From Kitasatospora sp. MAA19 (GTDB taxonomy: Bacteria; Actinomycetota; Actinomycetes; Streptomycetales; Streptomycetaceae), in contig NZ_JARXYZ010000024.1 of assembly GCF_029894125.1 (NCBI RefSeq), positions 1 to 64,000 on the forward strand: 64,000 bases of DNA, read 5' to 3'. A model generated the notes under the pieces. The model worked only from the letters and a program-made list of their open reading frames with translations, did not search any database and was not told the DNA's origin. A program made the translations under genes and the position numbers. Shown here one piece after another: positions 7,139 to 15,824 of this stretch (positions are counted from its first letter, which is position 1; the number at the start of each line of letters is the position of its first letter).

Positions 7139-8523
7139 TGTTCGTCCTTCAAATCATCGGCTCGTGCGGCGAGGTACTCAGCCCAGTCGCGTCGCGCGTA
7201 GGCGACCCAGCGGAGCGCGGTGTGGCGGTGCATCCCGGTCACGTCAGCGAGGATCGGGCTGGGGAGATCAGCAGCGAGGGCGGCCAGCGCACCGTTGCGC
7301 GCGGTGCGAACCGGGATGCCATGCCGGTTGAGTTTCTGGGTCATGCCGTGCGTCGAGATCGGCTTGCCCGGGACCATGCCCGGGAAGAGCCACTGGGGAC
7401 CTGGGTGGGCTCGCGAGAGCTGCGGCCGCGGTCGAGGCTGTTCGGCAAGTTGCCGCAGGAGCTCGGCGAGCCGTGGAGGCAGCAGGACGGGGTGGCGGCC
7501 CAGGAGCAGGTGGGCGTGCTTGTCGCCGAACTTGAGGTGTTCAGGCGTCAGGTGGCAAAGGCGTTCGGTGGACGTGCCGAACAGCAGGGTGATCGCGCCG
7601 CCGGCTCGGACGTCCGTCGGCAGGGCGTCGTCGGTCAGGCAGCGTTGGAGGAGCTGCCAGCGATCGTCGTCGTCGAGCAGGCCCTGGGGCTCCTGGCTCG
7701 GGATGGAGGGGACGGTCAGTTCGCGGGTGAGCCGGCGGCTCGCGGTCCATTTGAGGAAGTAGCGGATCAGGTAGCGCCGCTGGCTGGTGGCCCCGGTGAT
7801 CCAGTCGTCGATGTGCTCCTGGGCGAGGTCGGCGAGGGCCAGGCCGCGTTGGTCCATCCAGGCCAGGAAGTCCAGGGCGACGCTGACGCGGCGTCGCAGG
7901 TCGCGGTCGGCGGAGGCGGGGTGGCGGCGGATAGCGGCCCGTTGGCGGGCGTGTCGGAGCAGGAACCAGTGCAGGAACGGGCGGGCGAGGCTGGCGTGCG
8001 CGGCCGGCTTGTCCGCGAGTTCGTGCTCCAGCCAGCCCGGGATGCGTTCGAGGTCCTCGTTGCGTTCCTCCAACACCCCGGTGTGGACGAGGAGTTGGCG
8101 GATGTAGCGCTGGCTCCGGCTGGGCGGGAGCTCGTCCAGCAGCTCGTGGCTGAGCTCGTTCCCTTCGGACGCCAGCCGGGCGAGGAGCTTGGTGTTCGGG
8201 CTCTCCTTGAGCCACTGGATGGCAGGGAACGGTGAAGGAGCGTCCGCCAGTGCGGCTGCGAGCGGTTCCAGCTGGGAGGTGATCGTGCCGTCGGGCCCGG
8301 CCAGCAGGGCGTTGACCCGCTCGCCGAGGACACAGTGAGCGCATCGTCCGCGGCTGTGGGGATTGCCCGTGCGGCCGCACTGCTTGCAGGTGTAGTCGGC
8401 GGCGAAGCCGACACATGGTCCGCAGACCTCGGTGCCGTCGTCATCCCGCGCGATCAGTGGCTGGACCATGCCGCAGAGAGGGCACTCGGCCGGTGAGCGG
8501 AGCACGGCGGTGTAGCAGGTCAT
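7135..8523 (-). CDS. Zinc-ribbon / tyrosine-recombinase-like protein
   Basis: The 462-residue protein has four CxxC pairs in the first 95 residues (CPLC, CGPC, CKQC, CAHC), enough for two zinc ribbons. A helical core-binding-like region follows, then a C-terminal part resembling a tyrosine recombinase: an Arg in FGTSTERLCHLTPEH, HGIPVRTARNGAL, TGMHRHTALRWVAYAR and a Tyr in DWAEYLAAR. The catalytic set is not canonical, in particular the HxxR box, so it may bind DNA without full activity. It starts 48 bp after the zinc-ribbon gene and overlaps the DUF4238 start. It probably works with the recombinase at 9812-10936. Confidence 0.7.
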   Translation of the reverse strand: MTCYTAVLRSPAECPLCGMVQPLIARDDDGTEVCGPCVGFAADYTCKQCGRTGNPHSRGRCAHCVLGERVNALLAGPDGTITSQLEPLAAALADAPSPFPAIQWLKESPNTKLLARLASEGNELSHELLDELPPSRSQRYIRQLLVHTGVLEERNEDLERIPGWLEHELADKPAAHASLARPFLHWFLLRHARQRAAIRRHPASADRDLRRRVSVALDFLAWMDQRGLALADLAQEHIDDWITGATSQRRYLIRYFLKWTASRRLTRELTVPSIPSQEPQGLLDDDDRWQLLQRCLTDDALPTDVRAGGAITLLFGTSTERLCHLTPEHLKFGDKHAHLLLGRHPVLLPPRLAELLRQLAEQPRPRPQLSRAHPGPQWLFPGMVPGKPISTHGMTQKLNRHGIPVRTARNGALAALAADLPSPILADVTGMHRHTALRWVAYARRDWAEYLAARADDLKDEQ

Positions 8524-8571
8524 GCAGACCGGCCCGATCGGCCACCGGGTGTTGACCGGCTTGGTCCGGCC

Positions 8572-9492
8572 TCAGCGGGCGCACGGCTCGCCGGTGCGAT
8601 GACGCTGGTAGCAGGTGGCGCAGACCGGCTGTCCCTGTTCGTCGCGGCTGGCGCAGGGGCGGACTCGGCTGCAGATCGAACAGGTCGCGTCGGGGCCCTG
8701 GTAGCAGCCGTCGCAGAGGTCCGGCTGTCCGTCGCGCGCGTTGCGGGCGATGCGCTTGAGCTGTCCGCACCGACCGCAGAGCCGCCGGGGCCGGCGATGG
8801 CGGTTGTAGCAGAGGTGGCAGAGTGCGCCGTCGTCGTCAACGAGGGCGGCGGCTGCGGTCTTTCCGCAGCTCACGCAGGTGTGCATGGGGCGTTTCCAGC
8901 ACTTGATGCATAGCCCTCGGCCGTCGTCCCGTCGTACCACCGGGTGTCGGAGCTGCCCGCATTCGGCGCACTCCTCGAACGTGGTGGGGTCGGCGCGGTA
9001 ACAGCGGTTGCAGATCGGGCCCTCGGGGCGCCGGGCGACGACGCGCTGGCCGTCACGGTGGCACCGTGCGCAGGTTTCGCGTTGGCGGCTTCGGGCGTCG
9101 CACGAACCGCAGAGCCGCCCCTCGGGGCGGAGTTGCCGCAGGTCAGACCGGATCTTTCCGCAGTGTGCGCATCCGGGGCGGACCACAGAGTGCCCGGCAT
9201 CGTGCAGGACTTCAGCGAGCCGAAGCAGGACCGGTGGACAGAGCGAGCTGCCTGACGTCAGCGCGTCGGGGTGGGCCGCGAGGTGTCTGGCCAGTTCTTC
9301 CAGGTAGCGAGCTGCCCCTCGGGTGGGGATCGGCACCGCGGTCACCAGCGCGGCCTCGGCGTCCTTGCGGCCAAGCGACGGCAGAGCTGAGGTGAGGTGG
9401 CCGACGACGGCGGCCGTCGCGGCCTCCAGGCGGGCTGCCTGCGCGGCGAGCCGGGCGACGGTTGACGGAGCCGTCGGAGAGGATGCGCTCAC
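8572..9492 (-). CDS. Protein with twelve CxxC motifs (tandem zinc ribbons)
   Basis: Start is GTG 9492, overlapping the XRE stop by 4 bp (9489-9492); the longer frame above is shadow. The 306-residue protein has a helical N-terminal third (SSPTAPSTVARLAAQAARL) and then twelve evenly spaced CxxC pairs (CAHC, CGSC, CARC, CNRC, CAEC, CIKC, CVSC, CHLC, CGRC, CDGC, CSIC, CATC), consistent with about six zinc ribbons. Such arrays bind DNA or proteins. The neighbouring recombinase-like protein has the same kind of ribbon, so they may be partners or products of a split gene. I know no named family for it. Confidence 0.7.
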   Translation of the reverse strand: MSASSPTAPSTVARLAAQAARLEAATAAVVGHLTSALPSLGRKDAEAALVTAVPIPTRGAARYLEELARHLAAHPDALTSGSSLCPPVLLRLAEVLHDAGHSVVRPGCAHCGKIRSDLRQLRPEGRLCGSCDARSRQRETCARCHRDGQRVVARRPEGPICNRCYRADPTTFEECAECGQLRHPVVRRDDGRGLCIKCWKRPMHTCVSCGKTAAAALVDDDGALCHLCYNRHRRPRRLCGRCGQLKRIARNARDGQPDLCDGCYQGPDATCSICSRVRPCASRDEQGQPVCATCYQRHRTGEPCAR

Positions 9493-9815
9493 AGGCCCTC
9501 CGGCCGCCGGATCGAGGTCCGGCGCACGGCCGGAAGCGGGCCGGGCGTCTCGCCGCCAGACGTCTTGCGTACCTCTTCGTTGACGACCTGGACCTCGATG
9601 AGGTCGTTGGGCTGGCATCCGAGGATGTCGCACAGAGCCGCGAGGGTGTCCATCGACAGCCGCTGCGGCGGCTGCGTGACCAGGCGGAAGACCTGCTCGC
9701 GCGAGAGGTTGACGCCCCGCTCGGCCAGCAGCGGCACCAGGTCGGTGGTCTGGAACATCTCCCGGTCGGCCATGAGCTTGCGCAGGTTCCAGCGGTAGCC
9801 CATCTTCTTGATCAC
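9489..9815 (-). CDS. XRE/Cro-type HTH regulator
   Basis: The 108-residue protein has a Cro/C1 helix-turn-helix across residues about 25-75 (LVPLLAERGVNLSREQVFRLVTQ, then LSMDTLAALCDILGCQPNDLIEV). Start ATG 9815 overlaps the recombinase stop (9812-9815), with an alternative ATG at 9803. Placed between the recombinase and the zinc-ribbon gene, it probably controls element excision or expression of the operon. Confidence 0.8.
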   Translation of the reverse strand: MIKKMGYRWNLRKLMADREMFQTTDLVPLLAERGVNLSREQVFRLVTQPPQRLSMDTLAALCDILGCQPNDLIEVQVVNEEVRKTSGGETPGPLPAVRRTSIRRPEGL

Positions 9816-10936
9816 TTCGGGTCCTCCCAGATGCCGGGGAATCGCTGGCCCAACTTCTTGTGCAGCAGCCGGTTGCGGTACTCGTCCGAGACGCCGGTAT
9901 AGAGGGCCGTGGTGCTGGCATAGCCGTGGCCGGCTTGGTCTTGGACGAATCTTTCCGGGTAATCAAATTCGGTCAAATGTGTGATATAGGAATGCCTCAG
10001 ACAGTGCAATTCGAGTTCTTCGGGCAGGTCAGCGGCCTGCTTGGCGGCCTCGAAGGCTTCGTTCGCCGATCGGCGTGACAGCCGCCCGGCGCGTTCGGTC
10101 ACCCAGATCGCGGGATGCTTTCCCACGTTGAACCGGGGCCGGACCTCGGTCAGGTAATGGTCGAGGTCATCGACGATCCAGTCCATCTCGGGGACGGTGA
10201 AAATGGTGCGGCGCTTGGGCGGGCTGCCCTTAGAAGACTTGCCCCAGCGCACGAACACCGCTCCGTGACGCCTGTATTGCGGAGCCTTCGCGTTGCGCCG
10301 CAGGTCGGCGAGGTCGAGGCCGACATTCTCCCGGCGCCGCATGCCGTAGGCGTAGTAGGTCTTGATCAGGGCGGAGTCGCGCATCGCGGTCAACGCACCC
10401 TTGCGGCCGCGCTTTCGGATCTCCTCAACCCGCCCGTCGGCAGCGTCGAACAGGTCCTGGATCTCGTCGTAGGTCAGCGGCCGGCGACTCGGGTCGCCCT
10501 CGTACTCACTGACGTGGGTGACGGTGTTCCACTCATGCAGGATCTGGACCGGCACTTCACCGAAGCGCTCCTGGCAGACGGACATCCAGCCGTAGCGTGG
10601 GTCAGTGATGTACTCGCAGAACAGTCGCAGGTGGTTCTGGTAGTTCCGGCCGCTCGACACCGTGAACGTCGGTGTTTTCGTCCGCAGATGGTCGATGAAC
10701 GCCTCGAACTCGGCCGACTGCCACTGCCACGGGTACTGGTTGGAGTACTCGGCGAACCGGCGGACCAGCGACAGCCGCGGCTTGATGGTCCCGTCCCACT
10801 TCAGGAAGCGGGCCCGCTGCTGCTTGGTCCACCCCTCCAGCATGGCCTCGAACACGGCAGGTTCGGGGTCCAGGTAGGAGATCCCGTCCACGAGCATCAG
10901 GTGTGCCGCACCTGCCAAATCGGCCGCTTTCGCCAC
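9812..10936 (-). CDS. Tyrosine recombinase (integrase) of unit 2
   Basis: A good ribosome-binding site (GGAGG) lies six bases before GTG 10936, which fixes the start; the frame extends to 11050 without a better one. The 374-residue protein has the catalytic residues of the family: Arg in YAYGMRRREN, Lys region after VRWGKSSKGSPPKRR, HCLRHSYITHL, GHGYASTTALYTG with the Tyr in ALYTG. The N-terminal SAM-like domain spans about residues 30-130. It heads the operon and lies close to the right end of the element, so it most likely catalyses integration and excision of unit 2, and perhaps of unit 1 in trans. Confidence 0.9.
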   Translation of the reverse strand: MAKAADLAGAAHLMLVDGISYLDPEPAVFEAMLEGWTKQQRARFLKWDGTIKPRLSLVRRFAEYSNQYPWQWQSAEFEAFIDHLRTKTPTFTVSSGRNYQNHLRLFCEYITDPRYGWMSVCQERFGEVPVQILHEWNTVTHVSEYEGDPSRRPLTYDEIQDLFDAADGRVEEIRKRGRKGALTAMRDSALIKTYYAYGMRRRENVGLDLADLRRNAKAPQYRRHGAVFVRWGKSSKGSPPKRRTIFTVPEMDWIVDDLDHYLTEVRPRFNVGKHPAIWVTERAGRLSRRSANEAFEAAKQAADLPEELELHCLRHSYITHLTEFDYPERFVQDQAGHGYASTTALYTGVSDEYRNRLLHKKLGQRFPGIWEDPK

Positions 10937-11064
10937 TCCAACCTCCGTTGCGTTAGGTGCAACATTGTTGGGATAGCCTCGGTGGAGCGCAAGAGCCGCT
11001 GGTAGATCGCCTGCGCAGTGCGAGAAGATGACGGAGCAGACGCCCATCACCTGCTGATTCGCGC

Positions 11065-12216
11065 TTACTTGGACCCTCCGGAGTGCTGCATCAGATGCAA
11101 CTCCGCCCCGTTCTCCTGCGGACGCATGCCCGTCAGATACAGGCAGATGATCACCGCGGCGGTGCCCAGGTGTCGCATCAGCTCGCCGGCCTCGGCGAAG
11201 TCCAGGTGCTCACGCCAGGGCCGGCCGTCGAGCAGGCCGGTGATCGGGACGTCCAGCGATGCCGGGCCAGGCCGCCTCGTCGCCAGTTCGCCGAGTCCGT
11301 GCCGGCGGGCGAACCGGTCGACCTGCCGGAGGCTGCTTCCGGTGGTGGCCGCGATGAATGTTCGGGCGATCTGAGGGGTCGTGTTGGTGCGCGCGGTGGC
11401 GGGGATCGCGGTTCCGGCCTCGATCCGGGGCAGCAGGAACGCTGCCAGCGCGGCTTGACCCGCGGGAGTGGGCGGCGTACTCGTGGCGAGGTCGGTCAGC
11501 CGCCGGTTCTCGGCCCAGGCCGCCATGATGTCGTCGGCGAAGTCCTCCACCATACGGATCGACCACACCAGCAGCGGCCCGATGACGCCCGGGGACAGCG
11601 GCTCGGTCGTGTTCTCCCGTCGGCCAGCCGCTTCGGCCGGGGGCAGGTAGTCATCGGCTCCTTCCGTGTCCCACGGCGGACGGATCACCCCGGTGGGGAC
11701 GAGGGTGAGGTTGTCGAACACCCACAGGTCGGTGAGCCGGCCCAGCACCTTCACGGCGCCGTCGCGTCCGATGCCGTCGTCCCAGCGCTGGGCGGCATAG
11801 GCGCTCCACTCCTCCCGGCCGCACGCGGCCAGGTCGGTGACGCCCTGATCGCACAGCCAGCGGGCCAGCCGGAGCCACTCGCGGCAGGTCTCCCGCAGGT
11901 CCGAAGCCGAGCTCCGCGCCCGGGCCCGGACGCCGCGCGTCTGTAGGAGCGTGGGACGGAGCTGCCCGTTGATCATGGTCCAGGCGGCCAGCTTCACCTG
12001 GCCACGCAGTGCCTCGGGGCAGTTCTTCCAGTGGAGGGCCGTCAGGCTGGCGCCCGGGTTGTCGATGAGCGGAGCGAGCGACCAGGTCAGATCCCGGTAG
12101 CGGGAGTTGGCGTGGTGGTTGCCGGAACTGATCCACTGGGCAGTGACGACCGGGCTGTCCGGGGCCGGCGCCGCCAGCACGTACGGGTCGTGCTCGGGCA
12201 GGAGGGCGGTGGTCAT
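11065..12216 (-). pseudogene. N-terminal half of a split tyrosine recombinase
   Basis: The frame starts at ATG 12216, overlapping the upstream recombinase by 4 bp, and encodes the core-binding domains of a large recombinase up to the first catalytic Arg box (CLYLTGMRPQE, near 11113). It then runs into unrelated sequence and stops at 11065. The rest of the enzyme (VQGMRSGCC onward) lies at 3561-4607 on the same strand. The two halves together would give about 715-720 residues, normal for this family. The gene is therefore broken by the 6.5-kb insertion. A truncated product of 383 residues could still be made but lacks most of the active site. Confidence 0.8.
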
Positions 12217-13946
12217 GGAGCGAGGTCCTCCTTCAGCAGAAGGTCGACGATGACGCGGTCGCGGTCACCGGCGTTGAGCAGCGCGGCGTTCCAGGGGGCC
12301 GGCCCGACCTTCTCGCGCAGGTCGTCGAGTCGCAGCAGGTGATCGCGCCAGCGCTGCTGCCAGAGGGGGTCGGGCAGGGCCGAGCGCAGGCTCAGGACCC
12401 GCTGGTGCAGGAGCGCGAGCCGGGAGTGGTGGCCCGGATGGACGTGCGCATTGGGGCAGGCCAGGCACAGGAGGAAGTCCGCCCCGCAGCCTCCCCGCGG
12501 CGCGGGCCACGGGCTGGCGGTCTCGTCCTCGCAGTCCGCCGTCGCCGTCTCCTGGTGCGCGGGGTCCGGGACAGTGGCCAGTCGCCCGCCGAAGACGGCG
12601 GCGCGGGCCAGCTCAAGAGCCTCCCTCGCCCCGTCCGCGACCACGGCCTGGGCACGGAGCCGGACGTCGTGGTCGGGCAGCACGTACACGCTCTCGTGGG
12701 TGCCCTGGGTGTGCTGCAGAGGCCGGCCCTCGCGGGTGACCGTGGTCCTGCGCACCCGCTGGAACGGTGATCCGCCCAGACCGTGGCTTTTGGCCCAGTG
12801 CTTTGCCTCTTCCGTGGTGACGCCGAACCTGAGCGGGCCCAGCGGCCGCGGGTGGTCCAGATCCCCTCTTACACGCCCGGGCGCGCCGGTGCGCGCGGTC
12901 ATCAGCAAGTCCGTGCCCGGGGCCAGACGAGTGGCCAGCGCCCGGCCGTGCACGGTGGCCTCCAGCGCCTGGGTGATCAGCCGCCCGTCCGAGCCGGCTC
13001 CGGAATCGGTGATGTTCTCCGTCGAGTACCAGCGCCCGCTCCCGGACCGGTGCTTCTCCAGCCGGACCTGGTAGGTCACCGTCGTCGTCTCGCCGGCCGA
13101 CGGCATCCTCGTGGGGGCAGGAACGCGGTTGTAGACGGACAGGTTCCACCCGAACCGGTCGGTCAGCAGCACAGCCAGCGCGGTCAGTTCCCCCCGCGTC
13201 AGGAACAATCGGCCCCAGGTCCGGTCCCGGCTCGAGCCGCCGAGAAGATGACGGTTCGCCACGAAGGCCCGGCCGTTCGTCGTGGCGAGCCGGGGGACAT
13301 CACCGGTGAGCGCGAGGCCGTCGAGGATCCGGCCGATCCGCCCCTCCCGGCTCTCCGGGGTCAACTCGCCGGCCCTCCAGCGCTCCAGCAGCAGGGTGTT
13401 CTCGCGGATGCGCATCCACGCGGCCCGAAACTGCCGTGTTGCGGCCAGCAGCACCCGATCGCGCTCGGCCTCGCCGTAGGACTGCCTTCCGACGGTGGCG
13501 TGGGGGATCCGTCGGCTCAGTTCCTCGGCGACGGGACCGCTGCCAAGCCGCCCGTCCCGCCACAGCAGCAACCGCACCGACGCCAGGACGGCCCGGCCGC
13601 TGTTGGTCCCGACGTGGAGTGCACGCCAGCGCTTCAGCACGGCCGCGGTCAGGCCGTCCAGATCCTCAGGCGGCTGTTCCAGCTCGGCCAGGAACCGCGC
13701 GAACACCGCAAGCCGGCGCCAGTGGTTGTCCGCGGTGCGGTGGCTGTGCCACCCGCGGGACTGGGCCGCGAACGCGGCGGCCAGAGAACCCCGCATCGGT
13801 GCCGGAACGGGAAGGTCCTCGAAGTCGAACCTCTTCTCGTGCCCCTCGCTGTTGACCACGGTCACCACCAAGCCGTCGGCGGCCAGCGGCGGCTCGGCCC
13901 TGAACCCCGCCGGCGGCAGCGCCGCGCGGTGCCCCCGTCGGCTCAC
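12213..13946 (-). CDS. Second recombinase-like protein of the three-gene module
   Basis: The 577-residue protein starts at ATG 13946, overlapping the upstream recombinase stop by 4 bp, and overlaps the next gene by 4 bp at its end. It has a phage-integrase-like layout: an N-terminal helical domain (WRRLAVFARFLAELEQ), a central beta-rich region, and a C-terminal part with CGADFLLCLACPNAHVHPGHH, a Cys/His cluster that may bind metal. Canonical RHRY residues are not easy to place, so catalytic competence is uncertain. Position and coupling indicate that it acts together with its two neighbours, as TnpA/TnpB do in Tn554-like elements. Confidence 0.7.
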   Translation of the reverse strand: MSRRGHRAALPPAGFRAEPPLAADGLVVTVVNSEGHEKRFDFEDLPVPAPMRGSLAAAFAAQSRGWHSHRTADNHWRRLAVFARFLAELEQPPEDLDGLTAAVLKRWRALHVGTNSGRAVLASVRLLLWRDGRLGSGPVAEELSRRIPHATVGRQSYGEAERDRVLLAATRQFRAAWMRIRENTLLLERWRAGELTPESREGRIGRILDGLALTGDVPRLATTNGRAFVANRHLLGGSSRDRTWGRLFLTRGELTALAVLLTDRFGWNLSVYNRVPAPTRMPSAGETTTVTYQVRLEKHRSGSGRWYSTENITDSGAGSDGRLITQALEATVHGRALATRLAPGTDLLMTARTGAPGRVRGDLDHPRPLGPLRFGVTTEEAKHWAKSHGLGGSPFQRVRRTTVTREGRPLQHTQGTHESVYVLPDHDVRLRAQAVVADGAREALELARAAVFGGRLATVPDPAHQETATADCEDETASPWPAPRGGCGADFLLCLACPNAHVHPGHHSRLALLHQRVLSLRSALPDPLWQQRWRDHLLRLDDLREKVGPAPWNAALLNAGDRDRVIVDLLLKEDLAP

Positions 13947-15520
13947 CGTCCCGCCTCCGGCAGCGCGCCCACCAGCACGTCCACGTCCTGGATCCCCGCC
14001 GACTCACGGGCCAAACGGGCGAACACCCCGTCCAGATCCTCGACCTCGCGTTCCTGGCCGTCCGACGTCTCGGCCGCGGCCAGGATCGACTCCAGGTGCA
14101 GGTGCGACACCGGCGCCAGGTAGTGCCGTTTCGTCGTCTCGACGTCCGCGTGCCCGAGCAAGACCTTGACCAGGAACCACGGGTCGCCGAACAGCAACGC
14201 GAAGTCCCGCCGGTCGGCCGCGGTCAGCCCGTATCGGGTCTCCATCAGCTGGTTCAGCACGATCAGCATGTAGAGGGCCATAGAGTGTCGAGTCGAGTGA
14301 ACGGTCGCGTACGGCGTCTTCCCTCGTACTTCTGCAGCCCGAAACCCCCGGCCGAGCTCCCGCTCTTCAGGCGTCAGCAGGACTTGCTCGCAACGCTGGT
14401 TCGCGGAACGGAACACGCCTTCCCACCGGTCCGGCGGCATCGGCAGTCCCTGCTCGGTCAGCCACAGCCAGGCCGGCTCCGGTCCCTCGGGCCCCTCCAG
14501 GAACAGCCACTGACGTTCCCGCCAGCCCAGCCGTCCCAGGCTCTGCCTGCCCTCCACATCGTCCCGGTCCACCCAGTGGACCTGCGGATCCCGGCCCCGA
14601 GTCACCCTCGTGACCAGCCGCAGGAACGGCAGCTGCTCGTAGCGCCCCTTGGCCTGAGCCCGGTGAACCGCCCACGCCCGTTCCGACTGCACGTAGGACT
14701 CGACCTGCCCGAGCGCATCCACGCTCGCGTAGAACGTCCGGCCCTGCTTCGAGCGCGTCACCGCCGCAGCGATCTGACCATGGCAGTAACGCCCGTACCG
14801 CAGCTGCTGAACGGGCAGCTCGAACGTCAGCAGTGAGCCTCCCTCCTGCCTCCGCAGCCCCGAGCTCAGCTGCAGTTGCACGAACGACGTGTTCCGGGCC
14901 TCCGTCCGGCCCTCCCACCCCGCCGTCGCCGTCCCGTCCCTGCCGTGGCCCCTCAGCCCGATCCCCGACCAAAGGCCCCAGGTCCGTGGCGTCAGCCAGG
15001 ACACCCGCGAGCTCACCGAGTGGGCAGCCCGGTCCTCCCGCCGCGACACATCCACCGGCAGCGGCGCCACCTTCGCCCACTTGAGCAATTTGGTGAACGC
15101 GGCCGCCTCGCGGTTCCATTTCGTCCCGCCGACCCGCTCCGGGTTCTGCACCGCGGTGCACCGCCAGGCGCGGTAGTCCGCCAGATCCTGCTCACTCGCC
15201 TCACGCCACCGGACACCGCGCGATGACAGGAAGCTCAGCAGCAGACGGATATCCGTCGCGTAGTTCCGCTTCGTCTCCCGCTCCAGCCAGCGGAAGTCCT
15301 TCGACCTCACGAAATCCAGGAGCCCCAGATCTACCGTGAAATCAGGGGACAAGAACACCGGATCACCATGTAGCAACCCCATCCGACCCACCGCTCCAGG
15401 CAGGTCTCGAACCCCCAGCACCCCGTCTTCCGGCAGCGGTCCCCATCGCTCCGGATCGGGCACCCACACCACGCGCCACTCGCCCACACAGACCTTCCCT
15501 GATGGCTTGAACTCGCTCAA
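13943..15520 (-). CDS. Tyrosine recombinase, first gene of the three-recombinase module
   Basis: The 525-residue protein has the tyrosine recombinase signature: Arg in LSSGLRRQEGGSL, TVHSTRHSMALYM (HxxR), LLGHADVETTKRHYLAP with the nucleophilic Tyr in RHY. An N-terminal core-binding domain lies around residues 60-160 (WLERETKRNYATDIRLLLSFL). It is the first gene of the minus-strand operon that continues into 12213-13946, the split recombinase and the TnpC-like gene. This three-recombinase-plus-small-protein order is known in actinobacterial Tn554-like integrative elements. It appears intact. Confidence 0.85.
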   Translation of the reverse strand: MSEFKPSGKVCVGEWRVVWVPDPERWGPLPEDGVLGVRDLPGAVGRMGLLHGDPVFLSPDFTVDLGLLDFVRSKDFRWLERETKRNYATDIRLLLSFLSSRGVRWREASEQDLADYRAWRCTAVQNPERVGGTKWNREAAAFTKLLKWAKVAPLPVDVSRREDRAAHSVSSRVSWLTPRTWGLWSGIGLRGHGRDGTATAGWEGRTEARNTSFVQLQLSSGLRRQEGGSLLTFELPVQQLRYGRYCHGQIAAAVTRSKQGRTFYASVDALGQVESYVQSERAWAVHRAQAKGRYEQLPFLRLVTRVTRGRDPQVHWVDRDDVEGRQSLGRLGWRERQWLFLEGPEGPEPAWLWLTEQGLPMPPDRWEGVFRSANQRCEQVLLTPEERELGRGFRAAEVRGKTPYATVHSTRHSMALYMLIVLNQLMETRYGLTAADRRDFALLFGDPWFLVKVLLGHADVETTKRHYLAPVSHLHLESILAAAETSDGQEREVEDLDGVFARLARESAGIQDVDVLVGALPEAGR

Positions 15521-15581
15521 TCATCAGGGAAGTCGGATAGGAAGACGTGCAGCGGGGCTGGCGGCTCGGCAGATTGGTCGG

Positions 15582-15761
15582 TCACCGGTCGCCGCCGGCT
15601 GCGCGGAGCCGGGCGAAGTCCTCACCGGCCGGGCTCCACTTCTGCCCTCTGATGGGGGCGGCGAGGGAGGCCATGGCCTCGGGGCTGATGTGCAGGACGA
15701 GGCGGTGGCGGTAGGTGGCGATGACCTCGGCGACGGCGGCGAGGGACTGTCCTGAGCCCAC
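15582..15761 (-). pseudogene. Remnant open frame, about 59 aa
   Basis: From GTG 15761 the minus strand reads a protein-like sequence (AVAEVIATYRHRLVLHIS, then GQKWSPAGEDFARLRAAGG) ending at 15582. It fills much of the gap between the recombinase module and folD. It looks like the C-terminus of a lost gene rather than a complete small gene, and no family can be named. The rest of 15521-15824 holds nothing I can support. Confidence 0.35.
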
Positions 15762-15824
15762 CGTTGGCCGAACGCGGGCAGCACCGGCCGTCCGCGCGTC
15801 CCAGGCTGACCAGCAGCTCCCAGG

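Larger units (their letters stand above)
6156..11112 (-). mobile_element. Integrated element (unit 2) with five-gene recombinase operon
   Basis: The unit starts with the same end repeat as unit 1 (6156-6190) and ends at the N-terminal break of the split recombinase near 11112. Its genes form one minus-strand operon reading from the right end: tyrosine recombinase, XRE protein, zinc-ribbon protein, second recombinase-like protein, DUF4238 protein. All but one junction has a 4-bp overlap. The recombinase lies about 180 bp from the right end, usual for an integrating element. Boundaries come from the broken host gene and the repeated end and are uncertain by several bases. Confidence 0.65.

Noticed and set aside
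10602..15216. Several open frames on both strands over the recombinase module
   Set aside because: All are in other frames of the three recombinase genes, which have overlaps, catalytic boxes and consistent codon use.
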